From Rhabdornis inornatus (taxonomy: Eukaryota > Chordata > Aves > Passeriformes > Rhabdornithidae), in contig VWZS01000240.1 of NCBI GenBank assembly GCA_013397075.1, positions 434,001 through 498,000 on the forward strand: 64,000 nucleotides of DNA, read 5' to 3'. The translations under genes and the position numbers were made by a program. Numbering within the stretch: position 1 is the first letter of the stretch; every line of letters starts with the position of its first letter. Below the pieces are notes generated by a model. The model was not told the origin of the DNA and ran no database searches. It was given only the letters and a program-made list of their open reading frames with translations. This document shows positions 1-12,699 of this stretch, in pieces.

Positions 1-64
1 TTGAATGGTTGGTGGGGACAGATGGGAAAAGTTGAGTTTTGATGCAATTTGTTTCCTCTTTCAG

Positions 65-3000
65 GCCACAAATGAGGTGGTTGGCCGTGTACCGAAAGCC
101 ACACCCAGTGAGATGGAGGCAGCTGTGGCTTCTTGCAAAAAGGCTTTTTGGAACTGGTCAGGAACATCTGTTTTGAGTCGCCAGCAAATCTTTCTGCGTT
201 ATCAACAGCTCATCAAAGACAATCTGGTGAGACACCATGGCTGTGTGTGTTGGCTATGGCTGAATGCATTGCAGCTGATTTTAGGAACAAATTGAGAGAC
301 TCGGGTTTACAGAGTTCTTGATGAGGTGTTGCCATGATCAAGCCAACTGAGACACTGTCGAGAGAAAAACACTTCCCATCAAATGGTAAGAGAGAGGCAG
401 CGTTTCTTAGGGAATATTCTCTGAATTTGTCCCCTTACCAAGAGACCGCAGAAGGAACTTTGAGCCTTAATGGAATATGTGCCAGTTGATGAGGACAAGT
501 ATGTTACTATGTTTTTGGGTTTCTCTTACTGCTTTTTTGGTGTGTATGTGGTGTCATACCTGAAAGCGTTAGAGTACAAGCCATCCCTAGGATGATCTTT
601 TCTAAAATGTCACTTATGTGGGTTATTGGTTTCTTGTCTACAAGGAGCAAATCAGTCAGTGTAGGTTTTTCTGGGTTCTGTTCAGTCTATTCACTGTCAT
701 GTTCAACTCTGTTAATTCTGTCCTATCGTTGCACTCTATTTCATGGGTGGGCACTTTTCTAAGATTCATAAACTTTGTGTTTTCTGTTTTCAGAAAGAAA
801 TTTCCAAACTCATCACCCTTGAGCAAGGGAAGACCCTGGCTGATGCTGAGGGAGATGTTTTCCGAGGCCTCCGTAAGCTGCTGGCTCCTCCTGTTAAAAA
901 AGGGGCGTTGAGAACCCACAGGGAGGGATGAGGTTTCCTGAGCAGCTGATGGCTCTGTACATGTTGCTCCCTTTATGGCCTCCAACTCAAAGAAAAGTGT
1001 CAATTGTAACTCTAAGATGAAGACTTTTCTTAGACAGAATATCTTTAAATCACTTCGAAGTTGTTAGAGGTTTTTCTAGGAGTGACTGCAGATTACTGAA
1101 AAAGGATAAAAACTTCTCTCCTGTGCTCAGATATCTAAGGTTGAGTCCCAGGTACTCAATTTTGTACTGGGGCTGTTGTGTCTGTGCTCCTATCACAATG
1201 ATGTGTAGTGTGGTCAAGAGGGAATCCATTCATAGTTTGTTCACAATGCTTGGCAGAGAGATTCTCTGGAGCACAATGAGTTTTAAGTTGTAGGAGAAGA
1301 GGCTGGAAGAAAGAGGTGGGCCAAGGCAGTAGTGAAAAGGGAGTTTAACTCATTGTTAACAGGTCATCCAGCAGTGTGTTGCCCTTTCTGCCGCAGAGGT
1401 GGTTGAACATGCTTGCAGTGTGACATCCCTCATCCTTGGAGAGACCATGCCCTCCATCACTAAAGACATGGACACTTACACCTACCGCCTGCCTCTGGGT
1501 GTGTGTGCTGGAATTGCACCGTTCAACTTCCCAGCCATGATTCCTCTTTGGATGTTCCCCATGGCTATGGTTTGTGGAAACACCTTCTTGATGAAACCAT
1601 CTGAGCGTGTACCAGGAGCACTAATGTTCCTTGCCAAGCTGTTTCAGGATGCTGGTGCCCCCGATGGGACCCTGAATATTATCCATGGACAACATGAAGG
1701 TAATAACAATAACAACCCTTCCTGGGAGATGATGAGTGCATGTGTTGTGATGTGTGCTCAGTGGGAGGTAGCAGTTGGAGAGTCTGAGACTGCTGCTGTT
1801 AGCTAGGTTTGATTGATGAAGCTGAAAGGTGAGAGGGAGATTTCTCTGTCACCTTGCACCAGATCTTTCAGGAGATAACAGTGAACAAAATTTTGGGGAT
1901 TGGGGTCAGAGTTCCTAAGGCATGTAAGTGCTCAAATTGTATTTAGCAACCTAAACTGCAGGTGAAATAAGTAGATAAATCATCTTGGTTTCGCAAGGAA
2001 GCCTGAACAAGAATTAAATGCCTCACTGACTATACAGTGGATGCCAGCATCCTGGCTCCTAACATGGTATTTCTTACAGGACGCAAGTAGCTTCAGGACA
2101 CGATGATACAAATAGAGAACAGTAACTTCACTTTGGCATTGCTCAGACACCCTGGGAGGTGCCCAAAGCATGAAGAGATGTAAGAGAGCCAGGAGTATGG
2201 ACAAAGGGTAGGAGTATGTGTGCTAAGAAGTGAGTGAAAAGTTGCACAGACAGGCTTTCAGGGAACTCAGATGTAGGAAACAGAGGCAAGAATTTCTATA
2301 AGAAGAAAGATACGTAGGTTTAGCACTGTGGGGATGGGAACGGAGGGAAGCATTTGTGCACCACAGTTATAATGTATTATTTCCTATTTGAAGCTGTGAA
2401 TTTCGTTTGTGACCATCCGGATATCAGAGCAATCAGCTTTGTGGGATCTAATCAGGCTGGCGAGTACATCTATGAGAGAGGATCCCGGAATGGCAAGAGA
2501 GTCCAGGCCAACATGGTAATGTCTCTGAACAGAGCACACTCTAGCACATAGGCTACCTCTCATGTTAAGAGAGACCACACCACTCAACAGCAGAAGCTGA
2601 CTTTCCTGCTGATAGCTAAGTGATCAGGCTGCTCTCTTGCCAGCCTGTTGGTAGCAGAATCATAGCTACTATAAGAAGTCGTTGCCAGAGGGCTAGAGAA
2701 GAAACAATCTGGGGTGCTTAATAATGGGAGACTGTGTGTGTTGTTTTTCAGGGAGCCAAGAACCATGGTGTGGTGATGCCTGATGCCAATAAAGAGAACA
2801 CCTTGAACCAGCTGGTTGGAGCTGCTTTTGGAGCAGCTGGCCAACGCTGCATGGCCCTGTCTACAGCAATTCTAGTAGGAGAAGCTCAGAAATGGCTGCC
2901 AGAGCTTGTGGACAGAGCCAAAAATCTACGAGTAAACGCAGGTACAGATTGAGATAATTTTTACAAGGTGCTTCACTTCTGTACAACCATAGCTTTTTAG

Positions 3001-5215
3001 GTCAGCTTATCTGCCATACCGTGTTGTGACCCTTGGGGCTATTGGCACCATGGGTTTGATGTGTAGGGGTAGGAGCTAGCAGATTGTCTGGACTGGGAAA
3101 CCCAGCCCTACTTGGAGGTAGGAATATGTTTTCAGCTAGCTGGTGGGACTGTGATGCAATGTTTACAGGATCAGTCTTGTTTTAACTGGAGATTTGAGGT
3201 TAAATCCTATGTTTAACTCATATCTACCATTTATATAGCAACCTCATTTCAAGATCCTTCCAATTTGTAGTAAACATACAGTAAAAGAAGAAAAATGGAA
3301 ACAAGTACTTTGGAAAAGCTAGACTGTTATTAATTCTAGGGGAATTATATTTTGTTTATATTCAATAAGGTGCTGCAAAGGGGAAAAGTTTCCATCCTGA
3401 GAATAATCTGTTATTGAATTTTGGCTTCCTGGTGATTCCTTGTTGATTATGAGAGCTGCAGGCTATTGCTCCTGTACATCAATGTCTCAAATCTTTGTTC
3501 TGTGTCTCAGAAACATCAGGATTTTCAGATTTTTCCTGCCAGTGTAGTTATCTCCACAACAGATGCCTATGAAAAGGACATTGTCATCAGAGTTGATTGT
3601 CTCTTCCTCTTCACAGGAGACCAGCCTGGAGCAGATCTTGGGCCACTAATCAGTCCCCAAGCTAAGGAACGGGTTTGCAGTCTGATTGAGAAAGGAGTAA
3701 AAGAAGGTGCCAGCCTTCTCCTGGATGGACGTAATGTCAAAGTGAAGGGTTATGAAAATGGCAATTTTGTTGGACCAACGATCCTTGCCAAAGTCAAGGT
3801 AAGATGACCAAAACCAGTGCTTGTAAGTGTATATTGCAGGGTCAGCTGAAAAATGGGTTAGCCAAATCAGTCAATAATCAATGATCACCTGGTAGAAAGG
3901 CTGTAAATGGCTCAGCCTTCCCTTGTACAGTGTCAATGAAGTACTCATTGTAATGCAGGCAGTAAAAGCAGAAAGCACTCTGGAGATGAAAAGTGGTGCC
4001 TTCTTTAGTGTACTAGATAGAGGACAGGGCACAGGAAATGGTGGAGAGGTAAGGAAGACTGAAGGATGGCCTGATCATGCAGTATGATCAGTCCTAGGAA
4101 TATCATGAGTACTAACAGCATGTGTGTTTCTTATATCCTATTCACTACGATATTTTTATTATATCCTTCATACAAGTTGCTTTTTCTGCTCTTTGTATTG
4201 GCAGCCAAACATGACTTGCTACAAGGAGGAAATCTTTGGGCCAGTCCTAGTGGTACTGGAAGCAGACACTTTGGATGATGCCATTGAGATGGTGAACAAT
4301 AACCCCTATGGGAATGGAACTGCGATCTTCACTACCAATGGGGCCACAGCACGGAAGTATTCTCACTTAGTAGATGTGGGGCAGGTATGTTCCAGCTAGC
4401 ATTGCTGCTTTTAACCTTCACCATTTACAGTGGGTTACCAGCTGTAATCACTGCCCTCTCAGCCAGCAATACCCAGCCTCAGATATAAGGAAACAAAATG
4501 TAGAAGCCTCTGGAAGGTGCTCTACAGTCTGCTTCTTGTGACTAATGGCAGCTTTCCTTTGGTGTAGGTGGGTGTCAACGTTCCAATCCCAGTGCCTCTG
4601 CCCATGTTCTCTTTCACCGGCTCTCGTGCTTCTTTCAGAGGCGACACTAATTTCTATGGCAAACAGGTAACTTTCTGATTCAGAGTACTCTATTGGGTTG
4701 AATTGTGATAAATCATGTTATAAATGGCAGTGGGGAGATGGTCATCAGACCTCATTAGTGAGGAGATCTTGAAGCCATTTCAACCAGGAAACTGAAAACC
4801 AGCCAGTGATCACGGCACTATAAAGCATGTCACAATCATAGACAGCCCATTCCTCTTTCTTTTTCCCTTAAGTAAAAAAAATGCAAGTCTTTTTAGGAGA
4901 TTTGAGAAGGGAGCAATAACTAGCAAGCTTTCTCACACAATCAGAATCTTAGTGAAACTGATAAAAAGAACAGGCTGACAATAATTGTTTCCACAGAAGA
5001 AAACTCAATCCTGTTTACATAAAACAAAAACTGTTTGACGTACCACTAGTGTAGACCTGAGGAATTCCTAAGGCCAAATATCTGATCTGTGGATCTCTCT
5101 TTTTCTCCAGGGAGTGCAGTTTTATACACAGCTGAAAACTATCATTTCTCAATGGAAGGAGGAAGATGCCACCATTGCCAAGCCTGCTGTGGTTATGCCA
5201 ACTATGGGAAACTAA
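65..5215 (+). CDS. ALDH6A1: ALDH6A1, methylmalonate-semialdehyde dehydrogenase (5'-partial)
   Basis: This is a mitochondrial CoA-dependent aldehyde dehydrogenase. It converts malonate and methylmalonate semialdehydes to acetyl-CoA and propionyl-CoA in valine and thymine catabolism. Nine coding exons are seen: 65-226, 794-872, 1397-1699, 2394-2515, 2752-2941, 3617-3798, 4205-4384, 4568-4666 and 5111-5215 (TAA stop 5213-5215). All junctions are GT-AG and phases agree, giving 473 codons plus stop. The mammalian protein is about 535 residues, so roughly the first 60 residues, including the mitochondrial targeting peptide, lie upstream of the window. Visible motifs are the Rossmann loop FVGSNQAGEYI in the fourth exon, the active-site AAGQRCMALS with its catalytic Cys codon at 2848-2850, and the signature EEIFGPVL in the seventh. 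The C terminus VVMPTMGN resembles the mammalian end. Nothing is broken. The identification is from remembered family sequence and is very secure. Confidence 0.97.
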
Positions 5216-6650
5216 ATCAGCCTTGGCAGATGCTGTTCCTGGTGCTCTTCTGTGCTACACTTTCCAGCTTTGTCCTGACTATCACCCTTTACTTGGGAAT
5301 GAATAGAAAGCTCCTTTGTCTCAAGGATCTGTTACTGTGCAGATAGGGTACACTCATGTGACTCACAGTCTGGATTTTCTGTTGCTGTCAGTGTTTTTTT
5401 TTGGTTAGCTGAGCTAATTTTTTCCCTACAACCTATCAAAGACTAAACAACCTTATCTAACTGAAAGGGCAGCCACTGAGATTGGTCTTAATTTGTGTTT
5501 CTTTCCAGACCCCATGAGCTTGAACATTACTCTGATTTTCATTTCAGTATCTTTAGCCTTAGTGACTCACTCCTGGCTACATCTTGTAGCAGGTTTATTT
5601 ACCTCTTTATCTTGCATATTAAGATTCTGAGTTCACCTTACTCAAAGATGAGTACTCATTTTGAGTGACATAACTGGGACATCTTGGGTGTCTCATAGAA
5701 GTGACTTTACATACGATGAAGCCAACAAGTTGTCAGTCTTTACCTGTCAAGCAGTTTCCGAAACATTGGGAAATAGCTTTGTACGGATTTTTCAGGAAGG
5801 CTTATTTGATTTCTTGTCTGAGGATGAAAGAAATTGCTGCTTGGTACAGTGACCTTCACTGTGCCTCTGACAGCTTGAAAACTTCTGTTCCTGTTCTGTC
5901 TGGGGCTTGTATGCTCAAGCTTGCCAGCAATTCCATTATACCTGAAAATTGTTTGGTGCCTTTTCACTGTGCTAATGGATACCAGCCTACACCTTATGTT
6001 ACAGTATTTCCTGTAACATAATGAAACTGTGGAAGCAGAAACATAACCATGTATATGTATCTTTGTATCACAGCATCATGTGCATCTGAATAAAATAGAG
6101 TGTAAATAGAGAGGTCAGTAGGAAGAAAGAACACATTTTTTAATCACAAAGCAGCCAGGCCTTGTCTGTTGGTTTCCTGTCCTGATTGTAGCTGTATTTC
6201 TTGTGTTGGTTGATTGACTTGTCACATTTGCTCAAACACAGTCATGTACTCTTGGGACTGCAAGTTCCTATTGCTAGAGAAGAGTAAGGCTTGGTATATA
6301 CAATCTCGTTTTAAGAATCTCTGCATTTGAATTTGGAGAACCTATATTTTTATTTCTGGTTCCTGAAAGATTATGCAGCCATGAAGGATCTGCAGGGATC
6401 TCACTCAAACACCCATGGAAAATAATACACTTCTAATGATTGTAACCATTACTTTTCTAATTAAACAATCTGAATGTGAACACTTTGTATCCTGCCTTCT
6501 AGTAAAGATGCGTTGTAACTGACAGCTCTATATTAGTGCAATTGCTGTGCATAATGTTTGTATCTTGTTTTTTTCCTCTGCTATACACTAGAGGGAAATT
6601 CTCACCTTGCAATTTGATTACAAATTAAAAACATGCTAATGTATTTCTGC
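5216..6650 (+). other. ALDH6A1: ALDH6A1 3' UTR (probable extent)
   Basis: The sequence downstream of the ALDH6A1 stop has no exon-like coding signal. It carries several possible poly(A) signals on the plus strand: AATAAA at 6089-6094, ATTAAA at 6460-6465 and ATTAAA at 6624-6629. The last is followed by T/GT-rich sequence typical of a cleavage site. Which site is used cannot be decided from sequence alone. Confidence 0.6.
6089..6094 (+). terminator. Candidate ALDH6A1 poly(A) signal AATAAA
   Basis: A canonical AATAAA hexamer lies about 870 bases after the stop codon and is the only canonical one in the near 3' flank. Alternative ATTAAA hexamers are at 6460-6465 and 6624-6629. Confidence 0.5.
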
Positions 6651-9600
6651 ACACTGTGGCTGTTCCTTGGTAAGACCTTATATAGATGTGATGTTGATTT
6701 TATTCCCCTCTTCACAGGAGATGGTCTGCAACTCCTGTAACCCATGTATACATCTTCCTTTTACAGCATTTCAGGGACTTCTGTACCAGTTTCCTCGCCC
6801 AGCATTTCAAGGAATGCCTTATTTTTGTTTCCATGTACACGTAATTTGATCACAGAACCTCTTAAGCTTCATGTAAATAGCTTTACTACAAAATTAAAAT
6901 GCATCTTCACCTAGTTATGCCAACACTTTATACACAGGGTTCTAACCACTAGTCCAAATGCTAGTGCTTTGTACAGGGCCTTGCAAGCTCCTGGCTTAGG
7001 AAAGAAAGAGGTCTTTAAGAAGGAGAAAGATAAGTATATTTCAGATGGATTTCAGACACAGAGTCAAAGCAGCACTGCAGCAGACAGGGGATCTAGAATT
7101 CACAGCCTTACTCCAAAGCTAACTTTCAAAATAAAAAGTGGAGGTGAGTTGCTAATTGCTGGCTTCTGTTCATGGAAAGTGTATAGCTGCCTTACTTGGT
7201 CTAGGCTGTTGACATCTGAGTATGTGGAAGGATCACTGCAGAAGAAGATGAATCTGATAATGTGGCCTGCTATGTACTAAATATTAGGCTGGGAGAAGTA
7301 TTTTCCGTGTTGCAAAGGTAAAATATTCTAGGTAAGTCACTATTAAGACATTGGAATTCACTCAGGCACCTAGGGAAGATATACCAATTAACAGCCTCTA
7401 ATACTGTCATTTACTTTCAAATGCCTTAATTTTCTCCCTAATCAGCACTGCTATTCTGACCTGGCTGTTGTCCTATTAAAACCCATTGTATCTTTACTTT
7501 AGAAATTCTAAAATTTGTCTTCTCCTGTAACAAAAGCAATCTATTATCAAAGTTGCCTTCTCCCTGAGGAATTGCAGGACTATTCCTGCACTTTCTCCAG
7601 GTATCTTCTACACGCCTGTATGATCTTTTCATTTGTGTGCAAACATCTTTTCTAATTATCCATATTTCCAGCAGCGTTTTTATGCAGATAGTTTTAAAGA
7701 ATTGTACTAGAAATGCAAATCTTGTGTGTTCTTTTTTTAATAATGAACTGCCTTTTTCAGATCAAGCTGCAGATGCTATTTGATCGTGATTTACCTGCCT
7801 CATCTCATTGCTGTTACTGCTTTCCACTCATCTGTTTATTCTCCTTTTTATTTAATAAAATAATTAAAATAAGCTAAATAATGTATCTCCTACATTATAC
7901 AAAAGTATAGTCTAAAGTATCTCATAAATTTCTTTAGACTATTAAAATACAATTTCATAGTCAACCCTTTGAATATTATTAAAAACATTTTCTTTAGAAG
8001 GCACTGAAGTCTAGATTCTGAAACCTATTTAATATGCATAAGTCCAAAAATTGTTTTAAAATGGCTTAACCACCTCTGAGAATTGGGCCCTGCGACTTCC
8101 ACTCCTAGAGGGTTTTTTTCCTGTCTGTGTCAAGAAAAAGGCTCCAATCCACTTCTACGTCCATTTTGGAAAGTGACAGCCTGCCTTTCCAAAGGAAGTA
8201 CCTCACATCTTTCTATATCTTTATATATAAATGTCTCCAGGGCTCCTGCTTATGAACTTTATCTGGTAATTTGATGTCTGAGTATTACATTTTGTGTGCT
8301 TGACTGCCTCACATTTGACAAGCTGTGCATGCCAGAACCCCACCCTACAGGTATTCCTCCAGGGTAAACTGACATGTTTGCGTGTTATAATTAGCAATAA
8401 AGTTGTATCTGAGTCGGTATCTGAAAATCAAGCATATGAGTCTTCATTGTGGTCCACCATCTCTGATGAGAGGACTGAATACAACATCAGCTGCATAGAT
8501 TTTGCCTTTTTAATCAAAACTCAATGTTCTAGCTGAAAATGCATCTCCTTGTATGATCATGGACTTTCACAAGAGCATCCTCCAGAAAACATAAACCTGC
8601 TTTTCAATAAGAGAAAGCTTTAGGGGGTTGTGAGATTTTTTTTCCAAGAGAACTGAGTCTAAATGCCTGCTGCTGAAAGATCAACATAACAACAAATTTT
8701 AAAATTAATAAAATATTCGTCACTTTTGTCACACAAACATTCATGTGCATACAGATACACTACTACAGATCTTATGTCCCAATTCACAGCTTATGATATA
8801 TTTAATGCTGCTTGAACTTTGAATTTCTAGCGTAAGCCATATTTTAGGTATCTCTAAAGTCATGCTCCCACATTTCTTTGCAGACAGCAATGAACCATAG
8901 AGTTAGTAAACTTTTCCTAATCTGGCTGAGGATACTTGTACTTTTTAATACTGGGAAGTTTGCTTTACAATACTCTTATAAGGAAATATTCCTGGGGAGT
9001 GCTACTGTCATAATAGACATTATTTACTTGTTTGGTAAAGATGGATAGAGATCCATTAATGACTGAACAAAATAAATTCCACTGCACTTAGCAAAGTTAA
9101 TTCTCCTGACTTCTATTCTTGACTTTAGTCGTACCAAAATTTATTTCCACTTGTTTATCTTTTGATACAATACATAAAGATCTAACAGTATAGTCTAGTG
9201 CATGTATAAAATCAGTATATAGTGTACCAACTTTTTCAAAAAGTTAAAGTACCTCACACCAAGCCACACAACTAGATTCTTATGTTAGATTCAGAACTTA
9301 CTGGAATCCCATGACCTGGAGTGACCAGCCCAGTTCAGTATCCACCTACTGAAGAAACAAAACCATGGATTTTCCCCATTCATTTGGACAAAGAGCAATC
9401 ACAAAACACAGGGGTTTTTTCTCATGTCAACTTCCTGATATTCTGTTTTTCAAAATCTTTTTTTTTCACTGAAAAACATGAAAAAGATCAAGGTATTTGA
9501 AGAAAATTTCAAAGGCATATCATTCATGGATTCAGTATGTGTAAAACAGGTTTAAAATTCTAGCTCTGCATTCAGCTTTTCAGAACACATACATTTAAAA

Positions 9601-10890
9601 AATAAATGTGAGCACACAGTATTGTGTTTTCAACTTCTAAATCTATGGCTCTCTAAACTAAATAGAACAAATCCAATTACTTCTGTTCTGTTAGTGGTTA
9701 TAAATACTGGGAAGGGGAGGACTTGTACAAACATGTATTAGTTTCAAATACATTGTCTTCCCCTTGTCTCTCCTGTTCATACATAAAAGGGTCAATACAT
9801 AATATTCTCTCTCAGTTCCAGTCTCCCCCTTTTCGTTCTCCAGGGTAAAAGATTCCTTAGACCTCAATTACAAATTTCAGCCCAGGTTTTTCAGGGAGTG
9901 TTTCTGCTGTATCATTTTTGAGATAACCTGAACAAAGCATTCCAACTGACTGTGTGTCACCAAGTTATTCAGTAGCCAACCCATACTAAACAAACATTTT
10001 TTCTGGGGTATAGGATCGTGTTGATCTCTCACCAAGCATGTGTGCAAGATTCAGCTACAGGGGACCTTAACTTTATGGCTTAAAATCCAAGTGCTCAGAC
10101 ACTGCTGCAGTTGGTAGGTACAGATGTCTAGCACGAGGCTGGAGACCTGCAATCCTGGCTACTACAGCATGTGTGGGTCTAATTTAATTTAAACTGCATC
10201 CTAACAGAAGTTCTGACATACTTGTAAATCTGAGATTTCATTTTATTCACTATAAAATGTAATCCTGTCAATCAGAACTCCACTGCAGGTGATCCTGTTT
10301 TCAATATGTCAGTGTCTGTTTCATGTAATGACTTTATTTTTAGACTATTAGAAACCTTGAGGAAAACAGTCTTGGAAGCACAATGCAAAGCAGAGGCTTC
10401 TGAGATACGGAAAACCAGTGGAAAACAGACTGGATTTGCCATCTACTGTTTCTGTATGTTTCTGTTAAAATGAGCAGCAATACAGTAAACAGTTGTTAGC
10501 ACCTTAATTGTAATTTTTTTAGGCTTCACTGTTAGCTCACTGGAATGAGTAAAAAGCAAAAGAGCAATGCCAGAAAAAGCAATGCCTATAAAACAAAAAA
10601 GAAGCAACAACAATTATTAAAATGAAACTACAGAAGCACATCTGTACTGCAAGTTCTCTGTCAAATTCCACAGGGCATAGCAGAATATACAAAGAACTAT
10701 TTTGAGTTTACGTTTATTTTAACCCATAGAAATAATGACCAAAAAGTGATAACCCAGTTGTAATTAGGTTCCCACAATTACTAATTTATAGGATACTGCA
10801 ATTCATACAATTATTCTCACTACAGGAGTCTCCATAACCATTCCAAATCAAAAAAATATTACCATGGAAAGGATTTTTTAGGTGTTTATC
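6650..10890. other. AT-rich intergenic DNA, no gene seen
   Basis: About 4.2 kb separates the ALDH6A1 3' end from the BBOF1 remnant. Open frames are short, and none shows splice sites with coding-like codon use or resembles a protein I know. In human this interval holds the 3' exons of BBOF1 on the opposite strand. I looked for more BBOF1 pieces here and recognised none. I see no tRNA, no satellite and no obvious young transposon. Confidence 0.6.
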
Positions 10891-10919
10891 TATGAAGATG
10901 GACACTAGTTTTCAATGTT

Positions 10920-11342
10920 TCCGTGCCAGCAGCATTTATGTGCTTCGTCTAGGTCTCTGTGCACATTATTTGTGCTATTTCTGTTGCTTTTGAATGTTTT
11001 AATTTGGGGAAATTGTTTCTTCACTGCACATGCCTCCATGTTTTTTTGTTATAGGCAGTTTGGGCCTTTTTCTTTTAATACTTTCTACTGGATATGATGT
11101 CCTGATTCACATTACAGAGCATCTATATAAGAACCTTTCCACCTCAGTCACCTCGTTTAAGATATTCTGGGCTATGTTCTTCACTCAGTCCATCTCTCAA
11201 TCCTTCATTTCTAATAGTTGCTGCAGTCTTTTGATCTCCACCATACTTGGTTGGTGCTGTGTTTTCTCAGTCTCTCTCGGATTTTCTGGTCATGTGCCAT
11301 AAGGCCATTTCCAGTGCTTCCGCTTTGTATTGCAGATGCGTG
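10920..11342 (-). pseudogene. BBOF1: BBOF1 (CCDC176) exon remnant with stops and frameshifts
   Basis: Functional BBOF1 is a coiled-coil protein needed to align basal bodies in multiciliated cells. Read on the minus strand, pieces resembling it occur in the correct order but in changing frames. They are LQYKAEALEMALWHMT (from 11335), then VEIKRLQQLLEMKD (from 11241), then after a TGA the segment VKNIAQNILNEVTEVERF. KKKAQTAYNKK follows near 11075, and FPQIKTF with NSTNNVHRDLDEAHK ends near 10935. Together they span about 140 residues of the protein's C-terminal half, with no intron between pieces. Stops fall at 11267-11269 (TGA), 11197-11199 (TGA), 11185-11187 (TGA) and 11075-11077 (TAA), and at least three frame changes are needed. 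The orientation, and the position between ALDH6A1 and ENTPD5, match the human gene. I infer a dead relic of the resident gene, not a processed copy. N-terminal exons and the extreme C terminus were not recognised. Confidence 0.82.
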
Positions 11343-11839
11343 CTCTGTGCTACAGATGGTGGTGCAGCGCTGAGGAAGTTTACAAAAGGAGAAAAAATTA
11401 CAGATACAGAAAGAACATTGGCCATCTGGAAAAAGGTCCAAGCAAGATCTTTTATACTAGATAGGCTGAAAGCAAGCAGTGGCACATGAGCAAGAAAATA
11501 GTGTCCTACCAAGTGACCTCATCAATTTCTGGGGATTATGTTATTCAACACATAGGATGTTAAAATCATTGAATTTTCGTTTCCATTTTCAGTTTCTTTT
11601 TCTAACTGGAAAAGGGGTTTGCTTGGTATGTGGGTATAGAAAAGCAGGAATAGTGGTAAAGTGAAAGAATCTGTGATAGAGCAGATGGGAGCCACAGCAT
11701 AGGGCTTCTTTTGCATTGGGTTCCGAGTGGAGTTTGGCTCCGTTTTCTCTGAAACCTCCTCCAAACAGCCAAACACAGCAGATTCCCCTCCCAGCTTTCT
11801 CTTTCTTTCTTCGAGCTGAACAAGCGCTTCAGCCTCTCC

Positions 11840-12680
11840 TCGTCCACCCCGTGCTGAAGGCCCCGACCGGTTCGGTCCGGTGCTCAGCCGTCCCTCGCCA
11901 AGGAGCGGGGCGGGATCAATTCCTGCGGAACGGCGCGGGGGTTCGTCCCGGGGCCCTGACCTGCCGCGCGCCTTCCCGCCCGCGGGGGGCGCTNCGGGAG
12001 CGCACGCGGGGCGAGCCCCCCCCCAGCCGCGCCCCGGGAGGGCGCTCCGCTGGGCGCGAGGCCGCGCAGGCGGCGGGAGACGAGCCAAAGCTGCGGCGGC
12101 GTCTCCGTTACTCCCAGGGGCGGGCGGGAGGACGCCCTGTCCCGGTCGAGCGATAGATAGCGCGGGCCGGCCGGTGAGGAGGGGACGGGCGTTTCTGCGA
12201 GCGTTCCTGCCCAGCGCCACCGGTGCCGGCTCCGGGAAGAGCTGCGGAGTCCCGGGCCGCGCTGCCCGGCACCGCCGGGGCATAGGGAGGACGGGGACTT
12301 TTGCCGGGGGAGAGGAGAGGAAGGTAGGGAAGGTTTAGGGGAAAGGAGAGGAAGGTAGGGAAGGTTTTGAGGCGTGTGCAGGGCGAGGGTTGAGGTGGCA
12401 GCCGTGGGAAGCGGAGCAGGCAGGACTCGCTGGCGCCGGGATGCGCAGCAGGGACGGAGCCGACAGCCCAGCGCCGGCTCCAGGGCATTCCCGGGAGCGG
12501 CTGCGGGCCGCAGCGTCGGAGCGCTCCCGCCTGGCACGGCAGCAAAAGCCCTCAGCGCCCCAAGCCTGTCGCGGCCAAGGTCTGTTTTCCAGGAATAGAG
12601 GCTGTCCCAGGAAAAGGTGCTGTTACGGCCCCGCAGGTGTGCGCGTTCGCCGCTCTGAAAGGTGCCCGCACCGCGGGGTA
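11840..12680. promoter_or_regulatory. CpG island, probable ENTPD5 promoter and 5' noncoding exon
   Basis: This block is strongly GC- and CpG-rich and stands out sharply from the AT-rich flanks. It sits about 4.5 kb upstream of the ENTPD5 start codon. The ENTPD5 coding exon has a splice acceptor ahead of its ATG (17168-17170), so a noncoding first exon must lie upstream, and this island is the obvious place. A possible donor with context AAG/GTCTGT lies near 12578-12582 but is unproven. In human the corresponding promoter is shared head-to-head with BBOF1. The long open frames here on both strands are composition artefacts. One ambiguous base (N) is at 11994. Confidence 0.75.
12313..12367 (+). 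repeat. Two-copy tandem repeat, 31-bp period, in CpG island
   Basis: A 24-base purine-rich unit (AGGAGAGGAAGGTAGGGAAG followed by GTTT) occurs at 12313-12336 and again at 12344-12367, separated by a 7-base purine-rich spacer. It probably arose by slippage inside the ENTPD5 promoter region. Confidence 0.85.
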
Positions 12681-12699
12681 GCGGTTTCCTGGAAAAGCT

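Noticed and set aside
11522..12537. Long open frames on both strands through the CpG island (up to about 250 codons)
   Set aside because: They overlap each other in several frames, are dominated by Arg/Ala/Pro/Gly, cross an N at 11994 and match nothing known. GC-rich sequence lacks stops by composition.
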